Below the pieces are notes generated by a model that saw only the letters and a program-made list of their open reading frames with translations, did no database searches and was not told the DNA's origin. A stretch of DNA of 5,220 bases, taken from contig KL571304.1 of assembly GCA_000715855.1 (NCBI GenBank), positions 1,367-6,586 on the forward strand. Direction: 5' to 3'. Of this stretch, positions 1-5,220 are shown one piece after another (within the stretch, counting starts at the first letter, position 1; each line of letters opens with the position of its first letter). A program made the position numbers and the translations under genes. Source of the stretch: Actinoplanes liguriensis. GTDB taxonomy: Bacteria > Actinomycetota > Actinomycetes > Mycobacteriales > Micromonosporaceae.

Positions 1-484
1 CCCGGCCCCGCACGGCCGGGCTGCAGATCGTCAGCGGGCGGTCGTCGGCGCTGCTGAGGGCGTATTCGACGCGAAGCATCCAGGCGGTCTCGGCGATCTG
101 CGCGGTACTGAGCACGCGCCGCTCCCGAGCGATGACGTGGCCGTCGCGGGCGACCCAGTGCAACTCCTGCGCGAGCCGGTCGCCGGTGCGGTGCAGCCAC
201 CGCGTGTGCCGCTGCCGGCCGTGGTTGTCGAGGTGGACCGAGCCGCGGTCACGCAGGTAGGTGCGCCCGCCCCAGAAGTTGGCGTCGTTGACCACCGGCA
301 CGGCGATGCTGGCGCCGAGGTGGTGCAGGTGGTCGGCGGGCATGAACCCGGTGACGGTGGCGCCGCCGAGGGTGGTGACCGGGTGCAGGTAGGGCCGGGG
401 CGAGACGGTGGCCGGCAGGTCGGGGTCCCAGACGTAGCGGGCCACTACCTGTCCGGCGCAGGTCAGTTCGTGAGCCTTCGGCAT
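1..484 (-). CDS. DUF6807 (PmoA-like) family protein, N-terminal part, cut by window edge
   Basis: The reading frame is open from an ATG at 484 leftward to the window edge, giving 161 residues with no stop. The start is well fixed: an in-frame TAA lies at 496-494, only 12 bases upstream, with no other start codon between. The visible protein resembles actinobacterial DUF6807 proteins, often annotated 'PmoA family': SPRPYLHPV at residues 28-36, a His-rich PADHLHHLG at 49-57, then NDANFWGGRTY at 66-76 and QELHWVARDG at 106-115. There is no signal peptide or membrane segment, so it is probably cytoplasmic. The family's biochemical role is not established, and the 'methane oxygenase' label is a misleading legacy name. 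Such genes are often found with sugar-metabolism genes, which fits the divergent sugar transporter here. No Shine-Dalgarno sequence precedes the ATG, so translation is probably leaderless. Family assignment is from recognised motifs, not a search. Confidence 0.8.
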   Translation of the reverse strand, partial: MPKAHELTCAGQVVARYVWDPDLPATVSPRPYLHPVTTLGGATVTGFMPADHLHHLGASIAVPVVNDANFWGGRTYLRDRGSVHLDNHGRQRHTRWLHRTGDRLAQELHWVARDGHVIARERRVLSTAQIAETAWMLRVEYALSSADDRPLTICSPAVRGR

Positions 485-490
485 GGCGGC

Positions 491-520
491 AAGTTACCGG
501 CGCTCAACGAGTTACGTCAA
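491..520 (-). promoter_or_regulatory. Putative leaderless promoter of the DUF6807 gene
   Basis: On the minus strand TTGACG (520-515) is followed after 18 bases by TAACTT (496-491), which fits the actinobacterial TAnnnT -10 pattern. The -10 element ends six bases before the ATG at 484, so transcription would start at or next to the start codon. That spacing, and the missing ribosome binding site, is the usual arrangement of actinobacterial leaderless genes. The -10 match to TATAAT is only 3 of 6, so the call rests on spacing and context. Confidence 0.5.
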
Positions 521-530
521 TGACTGTAAC
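511..530. promoter_or_regulatory. Candidate operator: imperfect inverted repeat GTTAC-N10-GTAAC
   Basis: GTTAC (511-515) and GTAAC (526-530) form an inverted pair around a TCA-a-TGA core that is itself symmetric but off-centre by one base. The site overlaps the -35 element of the leftward promoter and lies 18 bases upstream of the rightward -35, so one regulator could control both directions. Two further copies of the pentamer lie at 493-497 and 592-596. LacI-, GntR- or AraC-type regulators commonly control such loci, but none is encoded in the window and the site cannot be assigned to a family. Confidence 0.35.
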
Positions 531-589
531 AAATTTCGGGAGCGCGCTTGACATGGATGCGACTCGATAGATAAAACACTGAAACAAAT
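523..589. repeat. Pair of 12-bp direct repeats ACTG(T/A)AACAAAT flanking the transporter promoter
   Basis: The repeat ACTGTAACAAAT occurs at 523-534 and ACTGAAACAAAT at 578-589, with 11 of 12 positions identical and starts 55 bp apart, a little over five helical turns. One copy lies upstream of the rightward -35 and the other at or just after the expected transcription start. Two similarly oriented sites on one face of the helix could be bound cooperatively by a repressor. These A/T-rich repeats stand out against the GC-rich surroundings. No regulator can be assigned. Confidence 0.4.
548..577 (+). promoter_or_regulatory. Putative promoter of the sugar transporter operon
   Basis: A perfect TTGACA -35 hexamer (548-553) is followed after 18 bases by TAAAAC (572-577), a 4 of 6 match to TATAAT; GATAAA at 570-575 is an alternative with 16-base spacing. 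Transcription would start around 583-587, leaving a leader of about 30 bases before the GTG at 617. The hexamers lie in a locally A/T-rich stretch and between the two direct repeats, consistent with a regulated SigA-type promoter. Confidence 0.55.
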
Positions 590-602
590 CCGTAACGACG
601 GC

Positions 603-609
603 GGAAGGA
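603..609 (+). promoter_or_regulatory. Ribosome binding site of the solute-binding protein gene
   Basis: GGAAGGA lies seven bases before the GTG at 617 and is a good Shine-Dalgarno match. It decides in favour of this GTG as the start, and the protein beginning here has a proper Tat/lipoprotein signal. Confidence 0.75.
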
Positions 610-616
610 CACTCCC

Positions 617-1939
617 GTGAACCCCGTTGACGAGCCGTCCGGCCTGCGCCGGCGCCATGTGCTCGGACTCGGCGCGCTGGCCGGGGTCGCCGCCGGGCTG
701 TCCGGCTGCGGCCGCGGCTTCGGCGGCAAGAGCGACGACGACGGCAAGACCGAACTGACGATGGCCTGGTGGGGCGACGCGCAACGCGCCGGGTTCACCC
801 AGAAGGCGCTCGATGGCTTCCAGGCCGCCAACCCCGGCGTGCGGGTGCGCACCGAGTACCAGGACAGCAGTCCGTACAAGGACAAGCTCGCCGCCCGGGT
901 CGCCGCCGGTGACGCCCCCGACCTGATGGCCATGCGCTTCGACAGCCTGCGCGAGTACGCCGACCGCGGCACCCTGCTCGACCTCGCCCAGCACACCACC
1001 GACCTCGATCTGACCGGACTCACCCCGCAGGCGAAGGCGCTCGGCCAGGTCGGCGACAAGACTTTCGGCGTCCCGTCGGGCCTCAACACCATCGGCTTCA
1101 TCGTCGACAAGACCCTCACCGACAAGTACGGCGTGCCGATCCCCGACGGCGACACCTGGAGCTGGGAACAGCTGGGCACGTTCGCCGCCGCCGTCACCAA
1201 AGCCAGCGGCAGCAAGGTCTATGGCGCCAACTTCGAGCTGTGGACCACCGCCAACCTGCTCGTCTTCGCCCGCCAGCACGGCGAGGACTTCTTCAGCCCG
1301 CAGGGCAAGCTCGACGTGCGCGAGGCCACCGTCGTCGCGTGGCTCCAGCTCGCCGAGGACCTGCGCGCCCGTGGCGCCATCCCGCCGGCCGGGTTCATCG
1401 ACCAGAACAACGGCGCCTCACCCGCCCAGTCGTACCTGGCCAAGAAGTCGATCGCCTCGCAGATCATCCCGACCAACAACCTGCTCGGCTTCGACCAGGC
1501 CTGCGGCGGGAACCTGCAGCTGCTGCGCATCCCGGGGGAGACCCAGGGCGCCCGGCGCGGCCAGTCGATCGACACGCCTGCGCTGTGGTCGATCGCCGCC
1601 GGCTCCAAGCACCCGCAGGAGGCGTTGAAGCTGCTCGACTTCCTGACCAATCAGGCCGAACCGGCCAAGCTGTGCGCCGCGACGCGGGGTGTTCCGCCGA
1701 ACCGGGCGATCGCCGAGCAGATCGCGCCGACCCTGGAAGCGGACAACAAACGCTCCAGCGACTTCCTCTCGAAGCTGCAGACCGAGAAGCTCCCGCCCTC
1801 GTACCCGTACCCGGTCGGCGCCAGCAAACTGACCAACATCCTCAAGAGCATCAGTACGGAGGTGGAGTTCAAGCGGACCACCCCGGCCGACGCGGGCAAG
1901 CAGTTCATCGCTCAAGCGCAGAAGGCGCTGACCGCGTGA
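617..1939 (+). CDS. ABC sugar transporter solute-binding lipoprotein (extracellular family 1)
   Basis: This 440-residue protein should capture a sugar or oligosaccharide outside the cell and deliver it to the two permeases encoded downstream. The N-terminus reads LRRRHVLGLG (residues 10-19), a twin-arginine-like stretch, then a short hydrophobic run and the lipobox LSGC (28-31). Cys31 is therefore the expected lipid-anchored first residue of the mature protein, probably exported by Tat. The mature part has the family 1 pattern: ELTMAWWGD near residue 46, an FQAANPGVRVR segment, then AAGDAPDLMAM, and a C-terminal WSIAAGSKHPQEALKLLDFL segment from about residue 324. Length is normal for COG1653/UgpB-like proteins. 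Its TGA overlaps the GTG of the next gene in the sequence GTGA, implying translational coupling. The substrate cannot be deduced from the sequence; the nearby pectate lyase makes pectin-derived oligosaccharides a reasonable inference. Confidence 0.93.
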   Translation: MNPVDEPSGLRRRHVLGLGALAGVAAGLSGCGRGFGGKSDDDGKTELTMAWWGDAQRAGFTQKALDGFQAANPGVRVRTEYQDSSPYKDKLAARVAAGDAPDLMAMRFDSLREYADRGTLLDLAQHTTDLDLTGLTPQAKALGQVGDKTFGVPSGLNTIGFIVDKTLTDKYGVPIPDGDTWSWEQLGTFAAAVTKASGSKVYGANFELWTTANLLVFARQHGEDFFSPQGKLDVREATVVAWLQLAEDLRARGAIPPAGFIDQNNGASPAQSYLAKKSIASQIIPTNNLLGFDQACGGNLQLLRIPGETQGARRGQSIDTPALWSIAAGSKHPQEALKLLDFLTNQAEPAKLCAATRGVPPNRAIAEQIAPTLEADNKRSSDFLSKLQTEKLPPSYPYPVGASKLTNILKSISTEVEFKRTTPADAGKQFIAQAQKALTA

Positions 1940-2820
1940 CCACCGTCCGGGCGCGCCGCCAGGACAATGCCGGTTACCTGTTCCTGCTGCCCTGGTTCGC
2001 CGGCATCCTGTTCACCGTCGGCCCGTTCCTGGCCTCGCTCTACCTCGCGTTCACCGACTACGACCTGCTGACCGCGCCGCGCTGGGCCGGGCTGGACAAC
2101 TTCCGGGCCATGCTGCACGACGACAAGCTGCACCAGTCGTTGCAGGTCACCATCGTCTACACGGTCATATCGGTCCCGTTGTCGCTGGCCGTCGCGCTGG
2201 GAGTGGCGATGCTGCTCGATCGGGGCGTGCGCGGTCTGGCGATCTACCGCAGCATCTACTACCTGCCGTCGCTGCTGGGCGGCAGCGTCGCGATCGTCAT
2301 GCTCTGGCGCTACATCTTCGGCTACCAGGGCATTGTCAACCACTTCCTGGCCTGGTTCGGCATCCAGGGCCCCGGCTGGAACTCCGACCCGCGATTCGCG
2401 CTGAGCACGCTGATCCTGCTGCACGTCTGGACGTTCGGCGCGCCGATGGTGATCTTCCTGGCCGGGCTGCGGCAGATCCCGGCGATGTACTACGAGGCCG
2501 CGGCGATGGACGGCGCGTCGCCGTGGCGGCAGTTCCGGTCGATCACCGTGCCGCTGCTGAGCCCGATCATCTTCTTCAACCTGATCCAGTCACTGATCGC
2601 GTCGTTCCAGACGTTCACCCAGGGATACGTGATCAGCAACGGCACCGGCGGCCCGGCGGAGTCGACGCTGTTCTACAACCTGTACCTGTACCAGAAGGGC
2701 TTCGCCGAATTCGACATGGGCTACGCGTCCTCGATGGCCTGGCTCCTGCTGATCATCATCGCCGGATTCACGGCGATCAACTTCCTGGCCGCTCGGTATT
2801 GGGTGTTCTATGACAACTGA
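1936..2820 (+). CDS. ABC sugar transporter permease, MalF/UgpA type
   Basis: This 294-residue inner-membrane protein forms one half of the transport channel. The GTG at 1936 overlaps the previous stop by four bases, and GAAGG at 1921-1925 inside the upstream gene can serve as its ribosome binding site. The N-terminus has NAGYLFLLPWFAGILFTVGP (about residues 11-30), the usual first membrane helix of this family, and about six hydrophobic segments follow. The ATPase-contacting EAA loop is intact: EAAAMDG at 187-193, then I203 and VP at 205-206 where the consensus has LP. Length is typical. The open frame extends back to 1240, but that part lies within the binding-protein gene in another frame and has no family resemblance, so the later start is preferred. 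It should pair with the next permease and a separately encoded ATPase. Confidence 0.93.
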   Translation: MTTVRARRQDNAGYLFLLPWFAGILFTVGPFLASLYLAFTDYDLLTAPRWAGLDNFRAMLHDDKLHQSLQVTIVYTVISVPLSLAVALGVAMLLDRGVRGLAIYRSIYYLPSLLGGSVAIVMLWRYIFGYQGIVNHFLAWFGIQGPGWNSDPRFALSTLILLHVWTFGAPMVIFLAGLRQIPAMYYEAAAMDGASPWRQFRSITVPLLSPIIFFNLIQSLIASFQTFTQGYVISNGTGGPAESTLFYNLYLYQKGFAEFDMGYASSMAWLLLIIIAGFTAINFLAARYWVFYDN

Positions 2821-3721
2821 CACGGCGACAACCGACACGGCGCCGGCCGACCCGGCGACCCGGCCCGTCACCGCCTCACCGGGGTCGCGCCGGCCCTCTC
2901 CGCGCCGCCGCTTCCTGCGGCACGTCCTGCTCTGCGCGGTCGGCGTCGTCATGATGTACCCGCTGCTCTGGATGATCTCCAGCTCGCTCAAGCCCAGCAA
3001 CACCGTCTTCACCGACGAATCACTCTGGCCGTCGACCTGGGACCTGGGCAACTACGCCCGGGGCTGGACGTCGCTCGCCGAGCCGTTCTCGCTCTACCTG
3101 GTCAACTCGCTGGTGATCGTCACGCTCAGCATCCTCGGGAATCTGCTGTCCTGCTCGCTCGCCGCGTACGCGTTCGCCCGCCTGCGCTTCCGCGGCCGCA
3201 CGGTGTTCTTCGCGCTGATGCTCGGCACGATGATGCTGCCCGGGCACGTGCTGGTCGTCCCGCAGTACGTGCTCTTCGACCGGCTGGGCTGGCTCAACAC
3301 GTACTACCCGCTGCTCGTCCCGCACTTCCTGGCCACCAACGGCTTCTACATCTTCCTGATGGTCCAGTTCATGCGGTCGCTGCCGGACGAGCTCGACGAC
3401 GCGGCCCGGATCGACGGGTGCGGGCCGTTCCGGACGTTCTGGAAGATCATCATGCCGCTGTGCCTGCCCGCTTTCGCGACCACGGCGATCTTCACGTTCA
3501 TCGCGGTGTGGAACGAGTTCTTCGGGCCCCTGCTCTACCTCACCGACCCCGACCTCTACACCGTCCCGCTCGCCCTGCGGCAGTTCATGGACTCCGAGGG
3601 GCAGAGCCAATGGGGCGAGATGTTCGCGATGTCGTTCGTCTCGCTCGCCCCGGTCATCGGCTTCTTCATCGCCGGCCAGAAGTACCTGGTCAAAGGCATC
3701 GCTACGACAGGACTCAGGTGA
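2810..3721 (+). CDS. ABC sugar transporter permease, MalG/UgpE type
   Basis: This 303-residue protein is the second channel subunit. Its ATG at 2810 lies inside the end of the previous gene (11-bp overlap), so translation is probably coupled. A Thr/Ala/Pro/Arg-rich cytoplasmic tail of about 37 residues precedes the first helix (HVLLCAVGVVMMYPLLWMIS), and the family landmark SSSLKPSNTVF follows. The EAA loop reads DAARIDG at 197-203, then I213 and MP at 215-216; Asp for the first Glu is common in MalG-type subunits. The C-terminus, FIAGQKYLVKGIATTGLR, matches the usual Q+Y/F+..G...GA-type ending, so the gene is complete. No ATPase gene follows. In actinomycetes such permease pairs are usually energised by a shared MsiK-type ATPase from another locus, which is inferred here. 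Confidence 0.93.
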   Translation: MTTDTATTDTAPADPATRPVTASPGSRRPSPRRRFLRHVLLCAVGVVMMYPLLWMISSSLKPSNTVFTDESLWPSTWDLGNYARGWTSLAEPFSLYLVNSLVIVTLSILGNLLSCSLAAYAFARLRFRGRTVFFALMLGTMMLPGHVLVVPQYVLFDRLGWLNTYYPLLVPHFLATNGFYIFLMVQFMRSLPDELDDAARIDGCGPFRTFWKIIMPLCLPAFATTAIFTFIAVWNEFFGPLLYLTDPDLYTVPLALRQFMDSEGQSQWGEMFAMSFVSLAPVIGFFIAGQKYLVKGIATTGLR

Positions 3722-4206
3722 TCGCTGCGAAACGCCTCGGCACCGTCCTCGCCGTTCTGGCTCACCGGCCCACCGCAGGCGGACACGGGCGCACCCTTTA
3801 TACCGCGGGCAGCCGCATCGACCCCCAGCTCACCGTCGCGTTCAGCGACGAGAGCGGGGCCAGTTACCGAACCCTCGGCGACAGCACCCCACTGCCGGCC
3901 GGTCTGCGCATCCGGTACGAGACGAACCGTCCCCAGGTCGTCTCGGTCCGCGACGGCATCCTCGCCGCCGAGCAGCCCGGTGTCGCCACGGTGACGGTCA
4001 CCGTGCACCACCACGGTAGGAGCGCCCGCGGGACGTTCGTCGTCCTCGCGCGCCCCTACCAGGCAACCTCGTCGATCAGTCCGACGAGGTCACCCCGTCC
4101 CCGCAGGCCGCGCGGCCGCCTCCCACGACCGCACGGCGCAGAACAGAAAGGACCCCCGTGTCCAGAATCCGGAAAGGAACAAAGCGCCTGCTACTGGCAG
4201 CGCTGA
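3718..4206 (+). CDS. Small Ig-like (BIG2-type) domain ORF, probably the decayed remnant of a secreted enzyme
   Basis: The GTG at 3718 overlaps the permease stop in a GTGA junction, as in the first pair of the operon, and opens a 162-codon frame. Residues 1-15 (VIAAKRLGTVLAVLA) look like the start of a signal peptide, but the hydrophobic run is only about nine residues and breaks into HRPTAGGHGR without a cleavage site. Residues 34-112 resemble a bacterial Ig-like fold of the BIG2 kind: RYETNRPQVVSV, then GILAAEQPGVATVTVTV and GRSARGTFVVLA. Such modules usually sit at the C-terminus of large secreted glycosidases or lyases. Third-position GC is strong to about codon 113 and then drops; residues 114-162 are an Arg/Pro/Ser-rich tail overlapping the pectate lyase start by 49 bp, probably read-through of non-coding DNA. 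Inferred: an internal deletion removed the enzyme body, and the original stop was lost. A genuine small secreted protein is less likely. Confidence 0.5.
   Translation: MIAAKRLGTVLAVLAHRPTAGGHGRTLYTAGSRIDPQLTVAFSDESGASYRTLGDSTPLPAGLRIRYETNRPQVVSVRDGILAAEQPGVATVTVTVHHHGRSARGTFVVLARPYQATSSISPTRSPRPRRPRGRLPRPHGAEQKGPPCPESGKEQSACYWQR
4066..4090 (+). terminator. Perfect 9-bp stem-loop, candidate intrinsic terminator or attenuator
   Basis: ACCTCGTCG (4066-4074) and CGACGAGGT (4082-4090) are exact reverse complements around a seven-base loop, ATCAGTC. No T-tract follows, so it would be a tract-less hairpin as reported for many actinobacterial terminators. It begins where the coding signature of the Ig-like ORF ends and about 68 bases before the pectate lyase GTG. 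It may be the terminator of the transport operon that now lies inside a read-through frame, or an attenuator limiting read-through into the lyase gene. Confidence 0.5.
4147..4152 (+). promoter_or_regulatory. Ribosome binding site of the pectate lyase gene
   Basis: AAAGGA lies five bases before the GTG at 4158 and fixes that codon as the start, which is followed directly by a canonical signal peptide. I see no convincing -35/-10 pair between 3722 and 4157, so whether the lyase has its own promoter or is read from the upstream operon is open. Confidence 0.65.
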
Positions 4207-5220
4207 CACTGGCCGCCCCACTCGCGGTCATCGGCCTGACGACAACATCCTCGCAGGCGGCGACGCTGCCCGCCGCGGGTGCCGACTATCAGTTGGCGGT
4301 GGCCAAGAGCGGCATGTGTATCGACGTGCCGAGCGCGTCGACGAGTAACGGTGCGTTGTTGCAGCAGTGGGGTTGTACGGCGGGCGCGAAGTGGCAGCAG
4401 TTCACGCTCAAGGCGGTCGGTTCGAGCTATCAGCTGGTCAACGTGAACAGCGGTAAGTGCGTCGACGTGCCGGACTGGTCGACGGTCTCGGGTGTGCAGT
4501 TGCAGCAGTACGGCTGTGTCGCCAGTCAGAACAATCAGCTGTGGACGCTGGCCGCGAGTGGCACGAACACGTTCCAGATCGTCAACGTCAACAGCGGGTT
4601 GTGCATCAGCGACAAGGACGCCTCCACCGCGTCCGGCGGCGCGATCATCCAGGAGACCTGCACCGCCAACACCAACAAGCAGTGGGCGTTCAACCCCGTC
4701 AGCGCGGGCGGGCGCACCTGGTCGAACACCGCGGACGGGTTCGCCGCCACCGGCGGCGCGACCACCGGCGGCGCGGGCGGCACCACGGTGACCGTCACCA
4801 CCTACGCCGACCTGCTCAAGTACGCCACCGCCGGCGCCGCGTACATCATCAAGGTCAGCGGCACGATCACGGTGCCCACCTACGGCTACGAGATCCCGGT
4901 CGCATCGAACAAGACGATCGTCGGGCTGAGCACCACCGGCCGGATCAAAGCCGGCGGGTTCTTCCTCGGCACCGGCATCCACAACGTGATCATCCGGAAC
5001 CTGACCATCGGCGACACCGCGGTGGCCTCCGACGACCCGGACGACAAGGACTTCGACTACGACGGCATCCAGATGGACACCGCCGACCACGTCTGGATCG
5101 ACCACAACACGTTCACCAACATCAATGACGGCTACATCGACTCACGCAAGGACACCTCCTACGTGACCGTGTCCTGGAACGTGATGGGCAACCACAACAA
5201 GACGTTCGGCATCGGCTGGA
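4158..5220 (+). CDS. Secreted pectate lyase (PL1) with N-terminal ricin-type CBM13 lectin domain, 3' end outside window
   Basis: The 354 visible residues encode an extracellular enzyme expected to cleave polygalacturonate by beta-elimination. The signal peptide has a basic start (SRIRKGTKR), a hydrophobic core and a probable cleavage after SQA at residue 34. Residues 43-180 form a ricin-B-type trefoil with three repeats; the cysteine pairs C54/C73, C101/C120 and C149/C168 are each 19 residues apart. The QxW position is QQF, QLW and KQW respectively, and the third repeat lacks the Asp after its first Cys region, so it may bind sugar poorly. The PL1 domain starts near residue 185 with the family's GFA...GGATTGGAGG segment, then parallel beta-helix rungs. 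Visible conserved features are DYDGIQMD (300-307), VWIDH (312-316), the probable Ca-binding D324 and D328 in DGYID, and HNK at 346-348. The catalytic Arg region is beyond the edge. PL1 is clear; pectate versus pectin lyase preference is inferred from the Asp ligands. Confidence 0.93.
   Translation, partial: MSRIRKGTKRLLLAALTLAAPLAVIGLTTTSSQAATLPAAGADYQLAVAKSGMCIDVPSASTSNGALLQQWGCTAGAKWQQFTLKAVGSSYQLVNVNSGKCVDVPDWSTVSGVQLQQYGCVASQNNQLWTLAASGTNTFQIVNVNSGLCISDKDASTASGGAIIQETCTANTNKQWAFNPVSAGGRTWSNTADGFAATGGATTGGAGGTTVTVTTYADLLKYATAGAAYIIKVSGTITVPTYGYEIPVASNKTIVGLSTTGRIKAGGFFLGTGIHNVIIRNLTIGDTAVASDDPDDKDFDYDGIQMDTADHVWIDHNTFTNINDGYIDSRKDTSYVTVSWNVMGNHNKTFGIGW

Noticed and set aside
1..20. 7-bp inverted repeat CCCGGCC / GGCCGGG
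   Set aside because: It lies inside the DUF6807 coding frame, and short GC palindromes are expected by chance here.
1..484. Annotation as a particulate methane monooxygenase subunit
   Set aside because: 'PmoA family' is a legacy label for DUF6807; the visible sequence has no membrane helices, unlike the real PmoA.
137..523. 128-codon plus-strand frame over the left end
   Set aside because: It is antisense to the DUF6807 coding frame, which shows family motifs; the plus-strand product resembles nothing and has no supporting signals.
512..1279. Minus-strand frames of 232 and 255 codons opposite the binding-protein gene
   Set aside because: Low-complexity products running through the divergent promoter region, with no domain and no ribosome binding site; typical shadows in GC-rich DNA.
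1240..1935. Upstream in-frame extension of the first permease to position 1240
   Set aside because: The extension lies wholly within the binding-protein gene in another frame and is Arg/Pro/Gln-rich. The GTG at 1936 gives the normal permease length and a coupled start.
3799..3804. TATACC as a possible -10 box for a promoter inside the Ig-like ORF
   Set aside because: No recognisable -35 hexamer lies 16-19 bases upstream, and the gap to the lyase start is over 350 bases.
4106..4117. 12-bp palindrome GGCCGCGCGGCC before the pectate lyase gene
   Set aside because: Pure G/C palindromes are frequent by chance at this composition; it has no loop, T-tract or paired copy to support an operator or terminator.
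4752..4795. Gly/Thr/Ala-rich repeat segment as a flexible interdomain linker
   Set aside because: The GGATTGGAGG stretch is a regular feature of the N-terminal part of PL1 pectate lyase domains, so it belongs to the catalytic fold.
4191..5105. 304-codon open frame on the minus strand opposite the pectate lyase gene
   Set aside because: It is a GC-bias shadow: the product is Val/Gly/Asp/Arg-rich with no recognisable domain, and the plus strand encodes an unmistakable ricin plus PL1 protein.

Overview
The window has high GC, with a strong bias for G or C at third codon positions, GTG starts, and overlapping stop/start junctions. It carries secreted CBM13-type lectin and polysaccharide lyase modules, and a sugar ABC transporter with no ATPase gene. 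This fits the chromosome of a soil or plant-litter actinomycete. A Micromonosporaceae or Streptomyces-like host is an inference; no taxonomic marker gene is present.

Layout from left to right: (1) positions 1-484, minus strand: the N-terminal 161 codons of a DUF6807 ('PmoA-like') protein that runs off the left edge. (2) 485-616: a divergent control region with an apparently leaderless leftward promoter, a TTGACA rightward promoter, four GTTAC/GTAAC half-sites and a 12-bp near-perfect direct repeat bracketing the rightward promoter. (3) 617-3721, plus strand: a compact transport operon of a Tat-type lipoprotein solute-binding protein and two MalF/MalG-type permeases, with 4-bp and 11-bp overlaps. 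(4) 3718-4206: a small ORF overlapping the last permease by 4 bp. It joins a stub of a signal-peptide-like N-terminus to a BIG2-like immunoglobulin fold and then an unstructured Arg/Pro tail, and looks like the internally deleted remains of a larger secreted enzyme. A perfect 9-bp hairpin follows the Ig-like part. (5) 4158-5220, plus strand: a secreted pectate lyase with an N-terminal ricin-type (CBM13) lectin and a PL1 catalytic domain, cut by the right edge before its catalytic arginine region.

Read together, this looks like a plant cell-wall (probably pectin-related) utilisation locus. An extracellular lyase cleaves the polymer, and the binding protein and permeases import oligosaccharides. 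The energising ATPase is not in the window and is probably a shared MsiK-type subunit encoded elsewhere. The transported sugar cannot be read from sequence alone; the pectate lyase next door is the only substrate hint. I found no RNA gene, CRISPR array, insertion sequence or phage signature, and no strong case for a wholly new system. The most unusual items are the decayed Ig-domain gene with its orphaned hairpin, the patterned divergent control region, and the sharp codon-usage switch inside the pectate lyase gene.
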